Of a stretch of DNA of 64,000 nucleotides, positions 20,114 through 32,300 are shown piece by piece (positions within the stretch are counted from its first letter, which is position 1; the number at the start of each line of letters is the position of its first letter). Source of the stretch: Thecaphora thlaspeos (lineage: Eukaryota > Basidiomycota > Ustilaginomycetes > Urocystidales > Glomosporiaceae). A model generated the notes under the pieces. It ran no database searches and was not told the origin of the DNA. It worked only from the letters and a program-made list of their open reading frames with translations. Where the stretch lies: positions 415,856-479,855 of the forward strand of contig UWYS01000029.1 of assembly GCA_900291925.1 (NCBI GenBank). Reading direction: 5' to 3'. A program made the position numbers and the translations under genes.

Positions 20114-23100
20114 ATGTCACAGTCTCATTTCGAGATCGCAGGGAGGGCGGAAAGGCTGCGCGAGGCTCAGCGCGCCATCTCGCCGCCCGCACCCAAGCAC
20201 GCTAGCGGTAGCCGCAGCGCTACCAACGCCGTAGCATCATCGGCGTCAGTGGTGGCAGCACAAGCGGCAGCAGCAGACGTCACAGACAGGAAGAGGAACG
20301 AGACAAACGGCGCCACCACCAATAGCATCTTCAAGCCTCCAAAGATCCAGCGCGACCGGAATCCAGAGTACAGGCAAGCCTCAGACTCCCGTCACGAAGA
20401 CGACGAAGAAGAGGAAGGCGCAATCACCGCCACAGACAGCGCTGCAGTGCATCCCAAAGACGAGCAGCAGACTAACGGCTCGCGCCACTCTCTCCCCGGT
20501 CCCAGCCGCCTCAACCTCAGCCCTCCACCTGTTTCCGCGCCGCCACCACCACCCATCATCAGGTCGGAGCCGGACCACTACGAACCTCTCCGCAGACCCA
20601 GAACCCCGCCGAGCCGCCTCGAACCGAGGCGAGGAGCCGACAGCGGCCACTCGGGCCCGCGGGCGAGTGACGGCGGCTTCTTTGACGTCATTCATTCAGA
20701 CCGCGACCGCTACCGAGGCGCGGAGGATCGCGCTAGGGAAGCATGGGAACGCCCCGTGTCTCCCCGGGGCAATGGCAGCCGCTACGAGGGCCACAGGGGC
20801 GATCCCTACAGTTCGCGCCAGGGCGACAGCTGGTACGCTTCGGGAATAGACCGCGACAGAGACCGCGACTACGCCTACGGCGCCCGCGGCGAGCCCTACC
20901 GGCCCCTCTCGCCTCCGCCACCGACCCGCCGCGGCTACTACCCGCGCAGCCCGTCTCCTCCGCGAGGATCGGACACTTTGAGAGGGCGAGTCTTCGCCCA
21001 CGATCTGCGAAGCTCCTGGAATGAAGACCCGCGCGATGACCGCAGCAGCGTCAGGACCGGGTCGTTTGGCGTTCCTGGCCGCGCTAGGGACCGTGCACCC
21101 CGGCCGCCGTCTCCAGGATGGGAGCGCGATCGCGATTTAGCCTCTTGGCGAGATAAGAGGGACCGCGGACGGCCAGCGGCAGAGATGGCAGCGATGGTGG
21201 CGCCTCAACCTTACGACGAAGCGGCTCGGCGAAGCCGGATCAATTCCGACGCCTCGGATGCCGCGATTAGAGAGCCTCCATCGGAGTTCAAGCCCACCAG
21301 CAGCCAGCCGCCTGTCGCCTCGGTCGACGGTCGCCCTACCGCTGCATCCCGCAAGCGGTCGAGATCACGCTCGGGATCTCCGCCGGCCGGGCTGCTGAAG
21401 CGCAAGGCCAACTTTGCCGCAGTGCAGGCTCCCGAGCCTGCCATAGATAGGAACGGCGCTTTGGTCAATAGCACCCTCCTTCCGGACCGAAGTATACCCG
21501 CCAGCCAGCCGCCCTCCGCCCCCGCAGTCTCTTCGGTCTACACGCCGAAGCTCGATTCGAGCCTCGACGCTGATGCGGGCCTCAACGGGGCGTCATCGAC
21601 GGTCCGATCCGGAAGGGGCGCGCTGCTGGCTGCCGAGAACGGAGTGGGATCGTCGCAACCGGGAGCACCCGAGCATCATCTCGTCGAGAAGCGACCGCTG
21701 CAGGGTCTTGAAGACAGCCGAATCTCAAAGGTAGCCAGTGTCTGCGAGGCGCTCGACGATCCCAGCTGCACGTCGGTCAAGCTATCGTGCGCGCCCCGCA
21801 ACCGTGGCGCCCTGTCGGGCCCGCAGAGGCGCAAGTCGCGGCCTGCGCCCGTCCCGCTCAACGAGCGCAAATTCTACGGCTGCAGCTCGCTCGACGACTA
21901 CGAGATCACCGTCAAGCTGGGCCAGGGAACGTTTGGCGAGGTGAAGAAGGGGCGACACCTCACCACGGGCGTCCAGGTGGCGCTCAAGAAGGTGACGATC
22001 CACGACGAGCAAGACGGGATGCCGATCACGGCGCTGCGTGAGGTCAAGCTGCTCAAGAAGCTCTCGCACCCTTCGATAGTCCCGGTGATCGACATGGCCT
22101 ACCGCCCCTCGCGCGAGCGCGGCAAGCTGGGCGACGTCTACATGGTCGAGCCTTACATGGACCACGACCTTAATGGCATGCTCGACAATCCCAACATTCG
22201 GCTCGAGCACAGCCAGATCAAGCTATACATGAAGCAGCTGCTCGAGGGGACTCTGTACTTGCACAAGAACCGCGTGCTGCACCGCGACATGAAGGCGGCC
22301 AACCTGCTGATCAGCAACGAGGGGCAGCTTCAGATTGCCGACTTCGGCCTGGCGCGGCCCTACCGCGACCCTGGTCAAGGCTGGAAAGCCAAAGGGTGGC
22401 AGGGGGGCCTGAACAAGTACACCAACATGGTCGTCACACGCTGGTACCGTCCGCCCGAGCTGCTGGCAGGCGAGAAGAAGTACGGCCCGCCGATCGATAT
22501 GTGGGGAATCGGCTGCATCCTGGCCGAGATGGTGACGGGAAAGCCGATCTTCAAAGGGTCGTCGGAGATCAATCAGCTCGAGCTCATCGCCAAGATTTGC
22601 GGCTCGCCTTGCGAGGACAACTTCCCAGGCTGGAACTCGCTGCCAGGCGTCAAGAATGCCGACCCCAGCGGCCGGCCAGACCCGAATCAGCAGGTGGCCG
22701 GCCGGCTTGACTTTGGCGCGTATGAGAGGAACGTCAAGACGTACTTCCGGACGGTGGTCGACGTGTGAGTGTGCCGGCCGTCCTGCCGATCGTGCGCTTT
22801 CTGCTTGCTGAGTTAGGCTTTGCGCTGACTTGTCCGCATCTCTCTCTCTCTCTCTCTCTCGCTGTTGCTATCGCGATGGAACCGACCAGCGGACCGGAAT
22901 GCGCCGATCTAATCGACAGGCTGCTCGTCCTCGACCCCTCGAAGCGGCTAACGGCTTCGGAGGCGCTAGACCACGTCTACTTCTGGTCGAAGCCGTTCCC
23001 CGCCGACCCTGCCTCGTACGTCCTCCCCAGCAGCCCTGCGCCATGCTCGTGTCGGTTTTTTCTGTTACCTCCGCTGACTTTCCTCGGGCTCGCACTCATC

Positions 23101-23779
23101 CTGTCCGCATCACAGACTGCCAAAGTACGACCCTTCCAAGGAACTCGACCGCACAAAGCGCGATTGGAAACCACCGATGCAGACTCGACCGCCGCCGCCG
23201 CCGCCTCAACCAGTGCAGCAGCCGCCCTTCGGCATGGCTCGAGCCCCGCAACATCCGCACCAGCACCCACACCAGCATCCGCATCCGCACCAAGGTCCTC
23301 CGTCCATGGGCATGGGGGGCATGAGCATGGGCATGTCCAACCCGTCGGGCCGACCACCGCCGATGGGCGGGTACACGGGTCCGCCTCCGCCTCCACCGGC
23401 CGGTTCATCGGGATACAACGACATGACATCGCAACAGCAACAGCAGCAGGGAGGGTACGTTGCATTCCAGTCCGGTCCGTCGTCATGGTCGTCGGGCGGT
23501 AGGGGCAGAGCAGTGGGTGGCCTGCCACCTCGTCCCAACACGTCGTCGTCGGCGGCGGGTGCGGGTGCAGGACGAGGGATGCCGCCATATCGTAACGCAC
23601 CCGGGCTTGGAGGGATGAGCATGGGCATGGGCGTGGGAACGGCGAGGGGCGCACAGGGGATGCAGCAGCCTTACCCGCCTCAGCAGCAGCAACAGGGGCC
23701 AGGGATGAGGCAACCGTCTCAAAACGGTGCGACAGGAGGTGGAGCAGGACAGCCGCCCCCCGTCGGCGAATCCGTATAG
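20114..23779 (+). CDS. BUR1: CDK9/Bur1-type cyclin-dependent kinase
   Basis: Three exons, 20114-22764, 22890-23015 and 23116-23779, with introns of 125 and 100 nt, encode 1146 residues. The first roughly 580 residues are disordered and Arg/Ser/Pro-rich with RSRSRSGSP-like stretches. The kinase domain starts near 597: Gly-loop GQGTFG at 603-608, Lys625 in VALKK, and the helix PITALRE at 637-643, which is the CDK9 signature. It continues with HRD at 723-725, DFG with Asp743, and a T-loop containing TRWYRPPE. The second and third exons supply GPECADLIDRLLVLDPSKRLTASEAL and LPKYDPSKELDRTK, as expected of Bur1/CDK9. The C-terminus is a Pro/Gln/Gly/Met-rich tail. Bur1 with its cyclin phosphorylates the RNA polymerase II C-terminal domain and Spt5 during elongation. 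Confidence 0.96.
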
Positions 23780-24135
23780 CTAGCGCGATCGATAGACGTA
23801 CCGTCACATCGCGACCTTCACGAGTTGTGTACCGCACGACTGACACTGCAATAGAGAAATAACGACATCCCAGTCCCTCAGCGTGCGGGCCGACGACTTG
23901 GTCGGGACAGTTTGTAAGGTGACTCGGCTCTTCTCCCCTCCCTTGGACGATTGGCATACTGGTAAGGAGGGAGGGTTGGCGGTGGGCGTATATCTGACAA
24001 TACATAGCGGTAGCGACAAAGGGGGCAATTGGGTTAACACCTAGAGCAAGTAGGGGTAGGGATCGGTACGGCGCAGCGAGATTCTGTTCAGAGACGGGCG
24101 AAATGGGGCGGACGAACAAGCTCCAGAGCCACTGT
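23780..24135. other. Convergent intergenic region
   Basis: Shared 3' flank of BUR1 and the polytopic membrane protein; nothing else is recognised. Confidence 0.5.
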
Positions 24136-26736
24136 TCAGGGTTGCGCCGAAGGCGTCCACCACCTTTTCTTCTTACTCAATGGCAATATCGACGTGCTCG
24201 AAGCAGGGGGATGAGGATGAGGAGGATAGTCGTTCGGACCCCTTGTCGCGCTTTCCTGTGCTGTAGCTCCAGCGCGCCTCCTAAGTTGCGAGGAGGGTGA
24301 TGAAGCGTCGAATGTGAAGTAGTCTCGAAGCGGTAAAGAGCGTGAGTTGACCAGACTATCGAGGATGAGTTGTTGGTGGGAAGATGGCTTGTTCGACGAC
24401 GGCGAGAAAGTCGAGATCAAACCAGGTTGGCAAGACGGTGGTGAGGTCGGGTGCATGTTGATCGAGACGGCCGTCGCTTCGGGAAAGCGACGCGGCGTCG
24501 CAGAGCTGGGCGGCCAGTCTGTGGCGCAGCTCTCGTTGGATGACAATGAGTTGTTCTTACCGCCAGCAGCCTTCGAGAACACCTCAATGGTCCCAAGGGG
24601 TGCGGTCGAGTCTTCGATCCACCGACTTTCGTCGATCCGGATGCTGCTGGGTCCAGGAACTTGAAGGTTTGCCACGTACCCACTCCCGCCACCTGTGGCG
24701 CCGCTGTCGGTTCCGTGGTGGAGCGGGAAGAACTGCTCAACGGCGCCTCGACGTTTGTGATAGAGTCGGTAGAGGTTCAGCATGCCCAGTGTCGAAATAA
24801 GGAACACCGAAATGCTGTACGAGATCGCATAGACGGTGTAGAGATGGGCGAGGCGGGAGGGCTTGTACAACGTGTACTCGTAGCAGTGGAGCACGATGGG
24901 GATCTGACGTGGTTTGCAGACGGGTTCGTACGGGATGAAGAGCAGGACGGCACCCAAAGACAATGGGTGGGAACAGAGTTCAGCTTGCAATGTCCATGCC
25001 GCTGCATCCTCCTGACGACGAGGCAGAGAGCGGATCGCGACTCACGAGAGTAGCCGAAAGGACGAGCGGAAGGCTGACGCCCAAGCTGGCAGAGATGAGG
25101 CAGTAGAGCATGACGCGTTCTGGAACGGTAATGATACACGATGCCAAGGTTGAGAAGGTGCAAAGGATGATGGGGAAAGGGGCTTGAAGATGCTGAATGA
25201 CAAATCCTTCAGATCGAGAAAGCCCGGTCTGGGTCTTGGTAGGACACACTGCAGCTGCCACCACCGCTACAACTCACTGAGCTCTTTCTCGGGCAGCCTG
25301 AGATGCGAGCGAACAAACCGTCTCATTGGCCTCGAAGTCGTCGGCTTTCCCTTTGAGTCGTCGGTAGCCCTTGTCGACGGCGAAGGCGCTGCGAAGCCTG
25401 CCGCCGCTTCCGCGTCCGTCGACATCTCCACGCCGGCCGAGATCCACGTCGTTGTCGCCGCCGCGTCTTCAGCGGTCGAAACCAATGCCGAGCCGCGCAC
25501 ACCCTTGCGCCGCCGTCCTACGAGCTCGCTCATCACCCTCGTGATGATGAGATACGCAACGACGACAAAGCCGATGACGAGGAAAAAGGCGCTGATGACC
25601 CGGAATGACACCGCTATGCCAATGTTGTAGTAGGCCTCATTGACGACGTCTTGCGATTCGACCAGCTTCGGCACAAGCTCCGAAGGCCAGGGGTTGTCGA
25701 GGCCGTTGGCAAAGACGGCATTAGTGATCTCCCAGTACAATCCCTGGACCTTGTACTCATAAATGCTTGCCCGTATGACGAAGTAGCACGGCGCCAAAAT
25801 GTCCGCAATAGGCAGGATAAGGACCCTGCGCATAACGTCGGGGAGGTGGTGTGTGGTACGGAGGAAGTAAACGGACCGTCATTGAGGATGCGGATCGTCC
25901 CTGTCGTCAGAGTACGTTGCAAGCGTTGCCCAACGCGCGCGCGCCGCCACCTCTTGTCCGGATGCCGGCACAATGGACCGCACCAGCAGCTGCACCTCGG
26001 GCCCAGACGCTGTGACTGAACCCGACCCTGACCGATGCCCCGAGACTCACCCTATATTCCAATACAGCGGCCTGACGTTGCTCAGAAACACGTGGGCATA
26101 GGAGATCAGCTCCCAATAAAAAGCGTTGGTCGCGACAGAGTTGGCAATGACCTCGAGTGGAAAGGTGACGATCGGAACGAAGACGTCCACACCACGCTGG
26201 AGGAAGATGACGATGCGCCTCGCAATGTCCAGCAGCAGCCAAATCGAGAAGAACGTTAACTGGGTCGACACGGCCGAGGCGACAAGGTACCTTCCAGCCC
26301 TCTTTCTGCTGCCGCTGCCATCGCCGCTGGCCCTGTCGGGGCTTCGTATTCGCCGGAAAGTATAAGACGAATCGCCGCCTTGCAGCGTCGTCATCGTAGT
26401 CGTCGTCGTCCGCGCGGTCGATATCTGGCTTGTCGCCACGTCATCGCCGTCGACATTGGTGACAACGGCGACTTTTGCTCTACGGGGAGTCGGGACGTCG
26501 CTTTCGACCAGGCGAAAGAGCCAGTACCTTCCCGGGCGCACGTAAGCCAGGAAATAAACGCAGCCGGCGATCGTGATTAGGTTGAAGCAGCCAAAGAACA
26601 GGCTCGAATTCCAGAGGGCCATAGGGGTGTTCTTAAGCGCATACATCCTCAGAATGGTGACGAGCTCGCGACCGGTCTTGATGTCGCCAAGGTCGACGTG
26701 ACTTCCCAAATCATGCCGGATGTAAGGGTTGAACAT
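24136..26736 (-). CDS. Polytopic membrane protein, unknown family
   Basis: A multi-exon gene on the minus strand. Exons 26051-26736, 25278-25825 and 25046-25206 join in phase (introns about 225 and 71 nt). The last exon ends at 24136. The best in-phase acceptor for it is before 24903 (142-nt intron), giving about 720 residues, but this last boundary is uncertain. About seven hydrophobic segments are seen, for example LFFGCFNLITIAGCVYFLAYV, FFSIWLLLDIARRIVIFL, LILPIADILAPCYFVI, ISAFFLVIGFVVVAYLII, MLYCLISASLGVSLPLVL and AISYSISVFLISTLGML. Basic, disordered loops and a long hydrophilic C-terminus follow. The count would suit a receptor-like or transporter-like fungal protein, but I recognise no family motif and assign no function. 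Confidence 0.7.
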
Positions 26737-27729
26737 CTCGGCTCGGCGGCTGACTGCCTGGCTGGCTGGCTGGCGTGCGGGACTGTGGGACAGGCCGCTC
26801 GGCCCACGAGTGGAGTGGGCGTGAATCGGGGTTGTGTGCTTTAAGGGCTTAAAGCGTCGAGGTATAAACGATCGTTTCGGTTTGGAGGGGAAGGAGAGCC
26901 CGAAGGATCTTCGGGCTGGGTTTGCGTCGAAGAGGAAAGGGGACCAGCGAGTCGATGTGGGCGGCCGGGGGGGGGGGAAGAAAGAGGTGCCATATGAGGG
27001 CTAGCTTTATATGACCGTCGCAGGTGCCTGGTCAGCGAGGTTTCCCGTCGTTGCGGAACAATGGTGGGTAACACTGGAATTCGACGAGGTACCGGAACAG
27101 AAGTGTGGTGACCCGCTGGCCACGCCCCACCTCTGGTTCGTCGAGCGTCTCATCTACTCACCTCGGACTGGCTGCAGAGGGAAGAGGGCCGAGATGCACC
27201 GCCACGCTTCTCCACCCTTGTCCTAATGGAACCCAGTTCAATTTCAACACGCGACTTCAAGTGACGGCAGGGCGACATCCGCCTTGGCAACTTACGACCT
27301 CTCATTTAGCAAATTTTGACGGCGAATTGTGGTGGTGAGGCTAGCGTTCGCAGATCGTGGCGTGGCTAGGCTCACACTGTCGCAGCGATGCAAAAAGCGG
27401 CGTCGCCACACCCCTGCAGAGTGGGATGGCTGGGGGCTTTCACCACTTTTATCTCGATCTCGACTCAGCACAGAGGGCTGGTGGGCTCCGTGAGCTCGAC
27501 ATGGGCGAGCTCATGTGCGGTCGAACCAACACATGCTCTGTGGGCTTGATAAGGGCAAGCTCATATGCAATCAGACCGTCACATACTAGTGTATTGTCAT
27601 TAACCCGCAGCTCGGAGACAAGAATGGGACCGGATGGCGGACCGGCCCATAAGCATCGTCGGCAACTACCTCGCACTGCAGCTGCATGCAATGACTGCGG
27701 CGGGGAGGTGGCGGGAGAGACGCAGTCAC
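26737..27729. other. Intergenic region with a degenerate short duplication
   Basis: Upstream of the polytopic protein and downstream of glutaredoxin. It includes an 11-G run near 26968. A roughly 43-bp imperfect direct duplication lies at about 27492-27590, its copies differing mainly by C/T and G/A changes. No gene is called. Confidence 0.45.
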
Positions 27730-28338
27730 CTAAGCAGAGACGAGCTTCTCGAGGCGACCGTCGCTCTGTGCCTGGAGGAGATCGTCACAACCGCCGAGGT
27801 GCTTCTTGTTGATGAAGATGTTCGGCACAGTCCGCTGCTTAGTCTCGTCCGCGAGGCATGCCTGGTTTCACAGAGCAGTTAGGAGTCACGAGAGAGGAAA
27901 CGAGGAAGAATGTGCGAAGAAGTTAGCCACTTATGATCCCAAATATCTCAGCGATAGGCACAGGGAAGACGGATAGTGAGGGGAAGATATGCCGCCGAGC
28001 TGTAGCAACTTTAAGGCCACACCTGAGCCTCCATATGGCCGTGGCATCGAGCCTCCCCGCTCGGCCCACCCTCCTTTACTCCTTCCCTCCGTCTGCCCCT
28101 CTTTCTCTGTTTCCCTCTCCGTGCGCCCCTCCAGTTCAACAACGGTACAGCTACCACTCACCTGAATATCCGCACCCTCCTTGACGTTATCGAGTTCGAT
28201 AATTCCGACCTTGCTCGAGTCGAGACCGAGGCTAGCGATGACGTTCTTGGCTCGCGCGCAGTAGGGGCAGTAGGACTTGCTAAAGACGGCAACGAGGTGC
28301 TCCGAGATGAGCTTGTCGGCGATCTGCTTAGCGGCCAT
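27730..28338 (-). CDS. Dithiol glutaredoxin (CPYC)
   Basis: Two exons, 28162-28338 and 27730-27861, joined in phase 0 across a 300-nt intron (GTGAGT...CAG), give a 102-residue protein, the normal class I glutaredoxin size. The start is the first ATG (28338); the frame continues upstream without one. It has the dithiol active site CPYC at residues 24-27 (SKSYCPYCARAK). The second exon contributes the cis-Pro motif TVPNIF and the glutathione-binding HLGGCDD. Glutaredoxins use glutathione to reduce protein disulfides and mixed disulfides, in cytosol or mitochondria; no targeting peptide is evident. The intron is longer than most in the window, but the two halves match the family exactly, so no exon seems to be missing. 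Confidence 0.93.
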
Positions 28339-29338
28339 CTTGCGTTCGGGTGAGAGCGTGTCAAACGAGGGAACAGTTGAGAGTAGAGCTCCTATGGTGG
28401 GCAACAGAAGTTGGTTTAAAGAAGGCGTGGAAGAGGTGGTCGTGGTTCGGTGAGTGGATGGACGACGATGTTGGAGAAGGGAAAGAAAGGAGGGATACCG
28501 GCACGAGGGTGCCGCTATGTCCGTGCCCGCCCGGCTACGTTCCTAGCTTTAGGCTTAGGCTTAGCCTTAGGCTTAGCCTTAGGCTTAGCCTTAGCCTCAG
28601 CCTCAGCCCCAACCTCCGTCTTCGGACATAAAATGACGACACAGGGTCTCGATCACGCCTCCACCTGCTGCAGCTGGCCGCTCCGCCGGTCTCTTCCCTG
28701 CCGCTCCGCGGTTGTCCCGCAAATGTCCGGTGGTCGGCTCGCTCACACTCCATGTAACCTGTAGCTGTTTGGCTGCCTTGAGCTTGTATAAAGCGGGTGC
28801 ACAAAGCTTGGGATGGGCGAAGGTAGAAAGTGTATGCTAGTCTGGAGATTAGTTTAGATGTCGAGACCCGTCACTACGCCTGCGAAGATCAGCTAGGCGC
28901 GCAGGGGAAACGGGGACGAGGTACGGTGGACATTAGGGAGAGACAGCCGTGCAAACAGAAGGGCGACGATGGGCATAGGAAAACGATGTAGAATACATGA
29001 TATCTTGCAAAACAAATCGACAGGGACAGGAACATGATCAAGGAGCAAAGGGGAAGTATTTTGTGCGACTTTAAGGCTGGGACTGTCCAGCTCTATTGCG
29101 TGGTAGTTCTTGAGACAGGCCCGGGGCGGCCAGTGTGGTGGCGGGCGTTGGCGGCGAGCATGACGGGACCAGGAGATTCGAGGACGGATCGCGAAGGCAC
29201 CTCCATCATCCTTCACCTGCGTGGACCCAGGCACAGCACGCAAGGGAGGGGCGACATCTGTACTGGTCCGACGGCGGGCGTCCAGCGTCATCATCAGCCT
29301 CTGCTCTTTCGCCTACTCGCGGTTTAATTGCTGTGCGG
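28339..29338. other. Intergenic region containing telomere-like hexamers
   Basis: Upstream of glutaredoxin and downstream of the RING-LON gene. Apart from the TTAGGC/TTAGCC tract annotated separately, I see no gene or structure. Confidence 0.45.
28545..28612 (+). repeat. Interspersed TTAGGC/TTAGCC hexamer tract
   Basis: About eleven hexamers of the forms TTAGGC, TTAGCC and finally TCAGCC run in phase. The first form resembles a telomere unit, but the alternation GGC/GCC differs from a fungal TTAGGG array and makes the tract partly self-complementary. Confidence 0.8.
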
Positions 29339-32300
29339 CTACGAGGCGGTACAGCCGTTGCTGAACCACCACGACTGGCGCAGCTGCTCGATCCAGTCGA
29401 CGACCATGCAGAGCCGCAGCCTTCGGCTCCGGATAAGGAGCAGCTTGGCCTTTTCGTGCTCGTCGATAGGCATCACCAGCGCCATCCAGTAGCCTAGCCG
29501 TTCCACCTCATGTGCCTCGGGCATCGGCCCGTACGCATTGTTGAGCCGCGTCAGCAGCCACGGCGCAGAGCCAGACCGCAGCGTCGCGATAAACGACCGG
29601 CAGATCTCGACCAGCTCAGCGATTGACGGCTCCTGCGGCATCGGCAGGAAGAGAGGCAGGCCTGCCTCGGAGCCATCGTCAGCAAAGCCGTTCTCGGAAC
29701 CTCCCTGCATTCTGGCTGACGATTGCTCTCCGTGCACCGCCGCGGTCTCGCTTCCGTTGCGGCGGTAAAGAGCCATCGGGTGGCCGTCGTCGTTTGGCCC
29801 CGCAGCCGCAGGTGGACGGGACGCCTGATGACCACCGGCGCCATGGTCGACGGGGTGTCGGGTCTCGCCGGCAGTCGTGCCGTTGTCGGTGGCGGCGCCG
29901 GCGCCGACAGCATGGGGCTCCGAGGCGTCTCGAGAACGCGGCGTGCCGCCTGAGAAGTTGTCGAGCGACCTCGGCTCGTTAGCGCGCCGCTCAAGCGCCT
30001 GTCTCTCGAGCACTTGCCGCCGTACCATGGCGGCGTGCTCCAGCTCGGCCTCCTCCCCGAGCGAGATATCTTCGACGCGCTCGATCCGTCCCACCGTGTA
30101 GCCGTCTAGCGTTCCCTTCTCAAGGACCTTGAAGCGGTACGACCCGACCGTCTCGAGCATGCTCCGCCCGTCGGTCAGCATCTGAACCGACTTGATCTCG
30201 AGCATGGTGCCGTACTCGTCGAGGCCGCCGTTGGTCCTGGACGGCATCACCATGCCGAAGCGCGGGCTGCCGCTCTCGAGACAACGACGGATCATCAGAC
30301 GGTAGCGAGGCTCAAAGATGTGCAGGATCGTCGGCATCTGCGGGAAGGCCAGCGTGCAGATGAACAGCGGAGTCGAGAGGCGCGCCTCGCGCTCCTCTTG
30401 TTCGATGGCCACTTTGCGGTTGTCGTAGAGCCGCTTGAAGCCGAGGTGGTGCGGGTTGTTTTCGCCGTCTGAAGGCGTCAAGGACGATGCTCGCGTCTGC
30501 TGATGGTTCTGTTGCTGCTGCCCCGCAGATGCAGCGAGCCCGCCAGGCTGCGCCAAGGACGATAATGATGACGACGGCATAGCCTTCGCGTCGAGCTGTC
30601 CATCGTCGCGTGCTGCAGCCGGCGACGTCGTGTCGCCGCCAGAGTCGTCTTCGTCGGTGAGAGTCGCTGTGTCAGCCGCGAGGATCTTGAGGAGGGCCGA
30701 GTTGCAGGGGTGTTCGGCAAAAAAGGCGACGTTGGGCAACTCGCTGCGGCAAAGCGGGCAGCGATTGCCGTGGTCGAGGCTCCGGGCAAAGCATGATCGG
30801 CAGAAAGTGTGGCCGCATGGCGTGGTGAGGGGCTGGTATAGCAGCAGGTAGCAGAGCTGACACTCGAGAACGTCAAGCAGCTCTGCGTGCAGAGTAGCCA
30901 CGGTCTGCACCAGCGGTTCACCGCTGAGGCCCGTCTTTGTGGAAAGTGCGAGGCTTCGCTTGTCGTTGGTGTCGGCCATCAACGACTCGTGGCGTTGGAG
31001 GGCGATCGCCGCGCCACCCGCGGTCGACGGTCTGCTGACGGACCTCGAGGCGGACGCGGTGGCCGAATCGGCGAGCCTGCCGCCGAGAGAGTCGTCGAGG
31101 GCCGACTCCTCCGTCGTCCAGCCCAGATCCGCTTGGCCGCCGCCGTCGTCGTCGTCGTACAGGCGCCGCGTCGGGCCGTGACGGAGCGCGTCGAGCACGC
31201 TTTCGGGCGAGCGCTCGAGATCTTCGTTCGGCCGCAGGCTGGGACGGCCTCGACGGCGCTTCCGCTGCGTCTGAGCCGTCGTGGGGCTGGTCGGCGCGAG
31301 CGGCCTGGCATAGGCTCCGCCCACGCCGTCCGGCCACAGGATGCCCGGATCCTCTTCGCCCTCGTCCTCCAAGCCAGACCGGAACTTTGCGTGGTAGCCG
31401 CCATCGACATCCTCCTCATCATGCGCTTCCTCGTCCTCGTTGTCCGCGTTGCCGTAGAGCGAGTCGTAGCGCGACAGCTCAGCGTCGTCCCAGGCGCCAT
31501 CATCTTGACCGTTCAGATCGTCGTCGTCATCGTCATCGTCGCCATCTTCCTCGGACTCGGAGACGGCCCGGACGCCGCCAACTGTCCCGCTTTCGAGCTC
31601 GGACTCATGCGTGCCAAGCACGCCCATCACGGTCCGCGAGAGGCGGCCCCTTCGGCTTCCTGTTCGGCCCGTGAGATCGCCACCACTGCTGGCCGAACGC
31701 TGCTGGAATGCCCTGCTGGCGATGGTCCCGCCTCTTGCGCCGCCGGAGCCAGAGGCACCGGGCATCATTGTCAGTTCTCTGCCTCGCGCAGCCGCGAGCG
31801 CCCGCCGCTCAAAGACGATGTCTCGGCCGAGCCCAGCAGCATTCCTCCGACGACCCGTCCGCCCGGTGCGCGATCGGAGCAGCGAGCGTGGCGGCGACTT
31901 TCGAGCACGGCTGGAACGTGGCACTGGCGCAGCGGCGTAGCGTTTGAGGATGGCGATCGCCTTTGACAGGCTAACGTCGGGCCGGAGCAGGTTCGAAGTG
32001 GAGAGCGACGGCAGCAGCGATGCCATCGCCGCCGCCGCGTTGCAGCCGGGCGCGGTCGTCTCTACACCGACGGGCGGGACCGCGAAGAGGTGAGCTTTTG
32101 TGCGACACTGGGGCCCGACGACAGTGAGCCGGTGCGGGTGGTCTGCGACGCCAATGACGAAACCGTCGAGCGGAGGCGACCCCGGACCGAGGTCTTCAGA
32201 CTCGCTGGGCAGCCGCTCCATGTACGATGGGACTAGGCCGTAGCGAGGGCGGTGGCCCGACCACTTGCCCATACCGCGGCCGATTACGCTGCGCGGGCAG

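Noticed and set aside
19243..20115. 290-codon minus-strand frame upstream of PIK1
   Set aside because: Low-complexity product over the divergent promoter and the GTGGGC repeat; no domain and no splice link to PIK1.
25859..25905. Possible mini-exon (GTIRILND-like) in the first intron of the polytopic membrane protein
   Set aside because: Joining it to exon 1 at the available AG puts it out of frame and gives a stop; a direct 225-nt intron keeps frame.
28545..28612. True telomere
   Set aside because: The tract is internal, short, alternates GGC with GCC and is flanked by single-copy genes on both sides.
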